In this document: positions 5,227 to 7,325 of the stretch, piece by piece
How positions within the stretch are numbered: the first letter of the stretch is position 1
How the letters are laid out: every line of letters begins with the position of its first letter
Position numbers and translations under genes: made by a program
Source of the DNA: Bacteriovoracaceae bacterium
GTDB taxonomy: Bacteria; Bdellovibrionota; Bacteriovoracia; Bacteriovoracales; Bacteriovoracaceae
DNA length: 7,325 nt
Assembly: GCA_947448095.1 (NCBI GenBank)
Contig: CANFNN010000150.1
Coordinates: forward strand, 1-7,325
Direction of reading: 5' to 3'
Notes under the pieces: model-generated
Told to the model about the DNA's origin: nothing
The model's input: the letters and a program-made list of their open reading frames with translations, nothing else
Database searches by the model: none

Positions 5227-7325
5227 TCAACTTTCTAAGAACGTAATGAAGGATTCCTGAGTTTTTGTAATACTCAAGTTCATTGGCGGTATCGATACGT
5301 GACTGAAGTTTTACTTTTGTCACTTCGCCATTTTTACGTTTGATTTCGGCTTCAAGAACGGCTTTTGGCTTCATGTCTGTTAAACCATGAATAGTCACTT
5401 CTTCAGAGCCATCTAGGTTAAGAGTTTTGCGAGTTTGAGCATCAGTGAAGACACAAGGAATAACACCCATACCAATTAGGTTTGAACGGTGAATACGCTC
5501 AAAGCTCTCAGCAATCACCGCCTTGATCCCTAAAAGACGTGTCCCTTTAGCTGCCCAGTCTCGTGATGAGCCTGTCCCATATTCTTTTCCAGCAAAAACC
5601 ACTAAGGCCTTACCAGAAGCTTGGTATTTCATTGAAGCATCATGAATTGTCATTTCTTCTTTTGAAGGGACGTAAGTAGTGACACCTCCCTCTTTACCAG
5701 AAAGAACCATTTCATTTTTTAAACGAATATTGGCAAAAGTTCCACGAGTCATAACTTCATCATGACCTCGACGAGCGCCGTATTGGTTAAAATCCGCTGG
5801 CTTCACTCCACGAGAAACTAAGTATGCACCAGCTGGAGTTTCTGGCTTAAATGATCCGGCAGGAGAAATATGATCGGTAGTAATTGAGTCACCGAAAAGA
5901 CCAAGAACATTGGCACTAACAATATCTTTTACGGCCTCAGGATCTTTTTTCATTCCTTTAAAATAGGGAGGATTATTGATGTATGTCGAGTTAGCATCCC
6001 AAGCAAAAGTTTCGCCCTCTTTAACAGGAACTTTTTGCCAATCAGCATCACCGAGAAAAACATCCGAGTAACGAGACTTATACATTGCAGGTGTAATGGA
6101 TTTTGCCATCACGTCTTGAATTTCTTGAGACGATGGCCAGATATCTTTTAAGTAAACATCATTACCTTTAGAATCTTTGCCAATGGAATCTTTCGAAAGA
6201 TCAATTTTAACATTTCCTGCAATCGCATAGGCCACAACGAGTGGAGGTGAAGCCAAATAATTTGCTTTAGTATCAGGAGAAACGCGACCTTCAAAATTTC
6301 TATTCCCAGATAGAACAGCTGCAACAGCTAGGCCACCATCTTTAATTGTTTTAGAGAATTCAGTGTTAATTGGGCCCGAATTTCCGATACAAGTCGTACA
6401 ACCGTATCCAACAAGGTTAAATCCAATTTTATCTAATTCACTTTGAAGACCAGCGGCCTCAAGATAATCCGTAACCACTTTAGAGCCTGGAGCGAGGGAA
6501 GTTTTCACCCAAGGTTTTACCTTAAGCCCAAGAGCATTGGCCTTCTTCGCTACTAGTCCGGCACCAATAAGAACTGATGGGTTCGAAGTATTAGTACAAG
6601 AAGTAATCGCCGCAATCATCACATCACCATGAGTGAGTGAAAAATCAGCATGATCAACTTTTTGTTTTTTATTTACGTCATCCGCACTGACTTTGAATCC
6701 AGCTTCTGAAGTTAAATCCTTCATAAATCCAGCAGCAAGATCAGTTAATGCCACTTTATCCTGAGGACGTTTAGGTCCGGCCAGTGAAGGTACAACAGTT
6801 CCCAAATCAAGCTCTAAAGAATCAGTGTAGATTGGATCTTTAGCATCGTTTCTCCAGAATCCTTGTTCTTTGGCATAAGCTTCAACTAATTGAACACGGT
6901 CTTCATCGCGCCCAGAAAAACGAAGGTAATCAATCGTCTTTTCATCCACTGGAAAAAATCCACAAGTAGCACCGTATTCTGGGGCCATGTTAGCAACCGT
7001 GGCACGATCGGCAAGAGTCATATCTTTGAGCCCAGGGCCAAAAAATTCTACAAATTTATCAACTACGCCTTTTTTACGAAGCATTTGAGTCACAGTTAAA
7101 ACGATATCAGTGGCGGTCACACCTTCTTTGGCCTTACCGGTAAATTTAAAACCTATGACTTCAGGAATGAGCATAGTCACGGCCTGACCAAGCATTGCGG
7201 CTTCAGCTTCAATACCACCCACACCCCAGCCTAGAACCGAAAGACCATTGATCATCGTGGTATGTGAATCTGTTCCCACGCATGTGTCACAGTAAGCAAT
7301 TTCTTTACCATTTTCAGTTTTAGTC
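5219..7325 (-). CDS. acnA: Aconitate hydratase A (aconitase), N-terminal ~190 residues outside window
   Basis: Aconitase interconverts citrate and isocitrate through cis-aconitate in the TCA cycle, using a [4Fe-4S] cluster in the cytoplasm. About 701 of the usual ~890 residues are visible. The frame continues past the GTG at 7279 to the window edge: the preceding codons read TENGKEIAYCDTC and lead into VGTDSHTT, a conserved family stretch, so that GTG is an internal Val codon. Counting the first whole visible codon as residue 1, cluster ligands are C243 (in TSCTNTSNP) and C309 and C312 (in GYGCTTCIGNSGP). Other signatures are DSH (19-21), GDSITTDHISPAGS (from 478), ARRGHDEVMTRGTF (from 517) and GTGSSRDWAAKG (583-594) with the active-site Ser and substrate-binding Arg. 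The C-terminal swivel domain is complete and ends YVLRKLNA. This is the AcnA/IRP1-type architecture, not AcnB. It is followed at once by a terminator-like hairpin, and its stop overlaps the glycosyltransferase start. Confidence 0.97.
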   Translation of the reverse strand, partial: TKTENGKEIAYCDTCVGTDSHTTMINGLSVLGWGVGGIEAEAAMLGQAVTMLIPEVIGFKFTGKAKEGVTATDIVLTVTQMLRKKGVVDKFVEFFGPGLKDMTLADRATVANMAPEYGATCGFFPVDEKTIDYLRFSGRDEDRVQLVEAYAKEQGFWRNDAKDPIYTDSLELDLGTVVPSLAGPKRPQDKVALTDLAAGFMKDLTSEAGFKVSADDVNKKQKVDHADFSLTHGDVMIAAITSCTNTSNPSVLIGAGLVAKKANALGLKVKPWVKTSLAPGSKVVTDYLEAAGLQSELDKIGFNLVGYGCTTCIGNSGPINTEFSKTIKDGGLAVAAVLSGNRNFEGRVSPDTKANYLASPPLVVAYAIAGNVKIDLSKDSIGKDSKGNDVYLKDIWPSSQEIQDVMAKSITPAMYKSRYSDVFLGDADWQKVPVKEGETFAWDANSTYINNPPYFKGMKKDPEAVKDIVSANVLGLFGDSITTDHISPAGSFKPETPAGAYLVSRGVKPADFNQYGARRGHDEVMTRGTFANIRLKNEMVLSGKEGGVTTYVPSKEEMTIHDASMKYQASGKALVVFAGKEYGTGSSRDWAAKGTRLLGIKAVIAESFERIHRSNLIGMGVIPCVFTDAQTRKTLNLDGSEEVTIHGLTDMKPKAVLEAEIKRKNGEVTKVKLQSRIDTANELEYYKNSGILHYVLRKLNA

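Noticed and set aside
6890..7099. Open frame of 69 codons on the + strand opposite acnA.
   Set aside because: It is antisense to a highly conserved aconitase region and has no family resemblance.
7277..7279. GTG as a start codon for aconitase.
   Set aside because: The codons before it continue a conserved AcnA segment to the window edge, and a start here would remove about 190 residues of the enzyme.
1..7325. Search for mobile elements, CRISPR arrays, tRNA/rRNA genes, toxin-antitoxin or defence modules.
   Set aside because: Almost all bases belong to six intact or edge-cut housekeeping or envelope genes. No repeats, transposase motifs or RNA-gene signatures were seen.

Overview
The window is gene-dense bacterial chromosome with no sign of mobile elements. 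It holds six protein-coding genes and only one intergenic gap (69 bases). One gene is on the + strand and five are on the - strand. DNA is AT-rich and protein composition is rich in Lys, Asn and Ile. A Gram-negative host is suggested by the MltD-type LysM protein and by the anchored, probably envelope-facing proteins. My best guess is a Bdellovibrionota/deltaproteobacteria-like organism (for example Bacteriovoracales), but this is an impression from gene style that only a database search could confirm.

Layout. (1) The left edge carries the C-terminal part of an MltD-like lytic transglycosylase with three LysM domains, + strand; its reading frame is open to the first base. (2) It converges on, and overlaps by 20 bases, an N-terminally anchored endonuclease/exonuclease/phosphatase (EEP) family hydrolase on the - strand. 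(3) That gene is the last of a tight - strand trio, read from right to left: a YdfG-like short-chain dehydrogenase, a dihydroorotase-type amidohydrolase and the EEP protein. Each junction is a 4-base stop/start overlap (GTGA, ATGA), the signature of translational coupling. (4) Upstream of the trio, across the 69-base gap, is a polytopic GT-C type glycosyltransferase. (5) The right edge holds most of aconitase AcnA, whose stop overlaps the glycosyltransferase start by 8 bases and whose 5' end lies outside the window.

The most notable structure is in the RNA signals. A strong hairpin followed by six U residues sits just after the acnA stop but inside the first codons of the glycosyltransferase gene. 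It could uncouple a highly expressed TCA-cycle gene from its downstream neighbour unless ribosomes prevent the hairpin from forming. A second terminator-like hairpin, in the + direction, lies inside the 3' coding end of the EEP gene and would serve the converging mltD-like gene. Both suggest a compact genome that puts transcription terminators inside neighbouring coding sequence.

The genes do not form one obvious pathway: TCA cycle, envelope glycosylation, NADP-linked alcohol/hydroxyacid oxidation, pyrimidine synthesis, phosphoester hydrolysis and peptidoglycan remodelling. I see no defence system, CRISPR array, RNA gene, insertion sequence or other clearly new multi-gene system.
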